Source: Candidatus Aquidulcis sp. (GTDB taxonomy: Bacteria; Chloroflexota; Anaerolineae; Anaerolineales; UBA4823). Taken from it: a DNA stretch of 51,891 nucleotides. Shown one piece after another: positions 51,801 through 51,891 of the stretch. A model generated the notes under the pieces. It made no database searches. It worked only from the letters and a program-made list of their open reading frames with translations, and was not told the DNA's origin. The position numbers and the translations under genes were made by a program. Numbering within the stretch: position 1 is the first letter of the stretch; each line of letters begins with the position of its first letter. The stretch lies in assembly GCA_020723385.1 (NCBI GenBank), contig DYIZ01000008.1:1-51891 (forward strand), in the 5' to 3' direction.

Positions 51801-51845
51801 GGCCTGTGTGGCCTGGCAGTGAGCTACAAGCGCCGGGCGAGATAA
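45867..51845 (+). CDS. Giant cell-surface protein with eight SdrD-B-like repeats and a GEVED domain
   Basis: 1992 residues. An N-terminal membrane/signal helix (about 18-42) is followed by a unique ~350-residue region, a DUF11-like segment (about 390-540, 'VTLTKSSDPNIVPLGTTYTY') and the first SdrD-B domain (about 555). A second DUF11-like stretch and ~200 residues lead to repeats 2-8 beginning near 973, 1088, 1207, 1332, 1450, 1569 and 1677. Each repeat opens like 'IGDFVWRDENVNGLQDDG' and has a 'TDxxGxYxFxxL' strand; the Asp-rich loops suggest Ca2+ binding and a rigid stalk. The GEVED domain (about 1855-1945) ends 'GLALNGEVEDYRW'. A C-terminal helix (WLGSIALVGLMTGLCGLAVS) plus YKRRAR anchors it; no LPXTG. 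GGAGG precedes the ATG. An adhesin or stalk role is inferred. Confidence 0.9.
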   Translation: MLSSQTSNNRKWTRLAALMLPAIIVIIGMAAGFQILQARALGVLTVEISAGYNLVVDSNVSSPSTYGPAVATVAGTFCNNGDEALTDVYGYIGDYTGSGTYLGTPGTYPTRSSDSGGPFDDQHPHLAGSGTYAFQHLGGGLGTDDAIRYIGALNPGECRVQYWHFKYPQCENSGGAFNPPMCEAGTDPVWGVTRDPNDDLWLTFDIWGASAEGSTGSVSHTMTMRNEISAMANKIEPNPLGSWFNTNANTVRPGDVITSNGVRYELGNINKGFDNDGDYVYDYNAWMQPIGDAAYDPSCFRLIRTTGVVTVSRSGGLPDMIIPFTDQLYFTNLPVENNGAIGNVYYTFLALGGPCSTTMTPYQEVASGADNEKFNADFGAGIPPVVSSSPEVTLTKSSDPNIVPLGTTYTYRMVFANPSDADAGLSLSSGFGVSAPLMVADTVPDGLEYIGGSATYSLSFAGTVTIRYSTDGGATWSETDPGTLESTAANPVVIQWWLDQTLPAHTTGVGNFAEFDARAPVTYTGDPVVENCAQASFGDSTPFTESCAPTLIEGTLTIGDFVWRDENVNGLQDDGATGIPAVHVWLYWDDGDSILDADDILLKETDTDGSGAYSFTDMPNGTHYLVVVDKLDSSLPQGYRPTTPYQVMVTLSGSNVLTADFGFGPALKTTKERISTSPVNPGDSVTFQIGLENLLPGSGSSVRACQYRTWSTAEDAAHSGAAGGGAAFQSISNIYGPPNNTYAVSPLASNSEVLAVTGFNLGTHPGTITKVEVLLPVDFLPAIAGTLQVKVLRVSDGVEMYTGALEDISTFTKATRTYTIWQTGDPASVLSDWAAYTGSLYSIQLTSKKSGNPSGDLLVDAAGFRITSDQTGCGSLEEDITYLPLTDTYNSSELQYLSASPAPDSVAAGTLTWNNLGTLYAGGTKTVTVNFRALRAANPSTNYADVNNAAFGDGRLTNDPPVVNATVVINMVGSIGDRVWYDMNGNTADDSEPGINGVTVRLCGTLNNCTGGNLLATTTTDTTGAYKFSALASGTYYVWVTDPGGYTRTYDPQGAADSKAQVVLTLTGDPANDNITTIDFGYDNGANGAVKGYVWYDANTNATMDTNESGISGVTVELCRGTAPTCTTSLGTTTTAANGYYQFSTVPANTNYFVRVTAPAAYPVQTADPDVAGVCGVGCNNYTANFDVSADQTKGPYNFGYRQNGSSTIGDTIYKDWNGDGSQNLTTEEGISGVTVRLYRDLDGSGNVDSADLLMGTQTTGASGDYLFTGLEAATYIVQVDRTAIPPASYNQTQDPGETGVCSVCDSQSLRAADGTSPYLNEDFGYKPTGFGSIGDFVWRDLDADTNQDAGEAGIPEITVWLYENSNGGGLDASDALIATTETDADGLYLFDGLPAGDYIVVVDTADGQLPTGSNGLTYVLSTANSPLTVNLPTATTDYTSADFGFAPSGLIGDFVWQDNDGDGTQDTSEPGLAAVRVYLCASSPCNAGTALQYDDTDSSGKYEFTGLAADDYVIAVDSATLPSGAVQTYDPDEPNGDLPCTVCDHQAAITLQPGQVNRTVDFGYRPLGVIGDTLWIDANDNDSRDDGEAGVAGVTVRLLNGGGSEIASTTTDSDGYYSFGNLSGGDYTVVVVSASLPAGLSQTYDPDGSLDNQSTITLPAGGSNFGLDFGYRFEGARIISGTVFNDERYNGGLYTPADGDQPYEGVIVYLWKGSVLVGTTTTDPTGFYQFTGLTAADDYVVSTNKNAPIYNESHPTNPTPNTIRYVDISVSDQPNQDFGFGGVDYGDLPGMEPFDYANTLDSDNGARHTIGDLFLGAGVDSDPDGTESNTAEGDTRDDGVLRASGQNWIPDTDVNLIVDVEGSGGYLVGWFDWNGNGSLADSGEMVEFGAVISGTQSLPLHISADYTLQQPLNVRFRLYDGDPGAPTTTGLALNGEVEDYRWLFGPTVVRLENLAVKAGSGSTVFWLGSIALVGLMTGLCGLAVSYKRRAR

Positions 51846-51891
51846 CCAACAACCTGCAGGGGATGATTTAGAACGCGAAATTCGCGAAAGG

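Noticed and set aside
51780-51845. LPXTG sortase signal on the giant surface protein
   Set aside because: No LPXTG-like motif precedes the C-terminal helix.

Overview
The window reads as chromosomal DNA of a Chloroflexota bacterium, most likely an Anaerolineae-type heterotroph. This is inferred from the gene mix: large MalT-like ATPase regulators with C-terminal BTAD domains, a giant SdrD-B/GEVED surface protein anchored by a C-terminal membrane helix, secreted proteins with Thr/Pro linkers and a short YLPxVRR-like C-terminal tail, and many hairpin-forming intergenic repeats. No rRNA, tRNA, CRISPR array or transposase was seen.

Layout. (1) 65-13564, minus strand: a probable operon of exported proteins. 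In transcription order it holds a 65-residue protein, an S8 protease, a beta-helix protein, a BNR/FN3/PD40 protein, a beta-propeller lipoprotein, a C39-like papain-fold protein, a membrane-tailed secreted protein and a second beta-propeller lipoprotein. Its upstream region carries an 11-bp-spaced direct repeat 8 bp before a -10 box, the geometry of SARP/BTAD operators, and a BTAD regulator gene (13724-17101) lies next to it. (2) 17188-21158, plus: sugar nucleotidyltransferase, a small protein, a class I aminotransferase and gatB. (3) 21379-27746: nitrogen theme, with glutamate dehydrogenase, an inositol-monophosphatase-type enzyme, a receiver protein, a NarX/NarL-type two-component pair and a divergent ammonium transporter. 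A 7-2-7 palindrome lies between the NarL-type regulator and amt. (4) 27817-41489: pectin/rhamnogalacturonan utilisation. A hybrid sensor-kinase/AraC regulator (interrupted by a frameshift in a G7 run) is divergent from a LplB/LplC/solute-binding-protein ABC importer, GH105, GH28, KDG kinase, KDPG aldolase, an IolB-type isomerase and KduD. Together these cover import, intracellular cutting to 4-deoxy-5-ketouronate, and conversion to pyruvate plus glyceraldehyde-3-phosphate.

(5) 41232-45509: the most unusual part. A 416-bp direct duplication (3' end of kduD plus downstream DNA) flanks a 3.4-kb cassette. The cassette holds an extended -10 promoter, a short leader RNA with a possible pseudoknot and an intrinsic terminator, a 25-codon ORF with a strong ribosome binding site, and LuxE-like and LuxC-like genes without luciferase. 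This is the best candidate for an undescribed system: an RNA-controlled carboxylate-to-aldehyde reduction cassette with a possible peptide partner. (6) 45867-51845: a 1992-residue surface protein with eight SdrD-B-like repeats and a GEVED domain.

Terminator-like hairpins are frequent, including a 32-bp perfect stem between the convergent gdhA and phosphatase genes. One hairpin core occurs at both 13.66 kb and 45.58 kb in opposite orientation.
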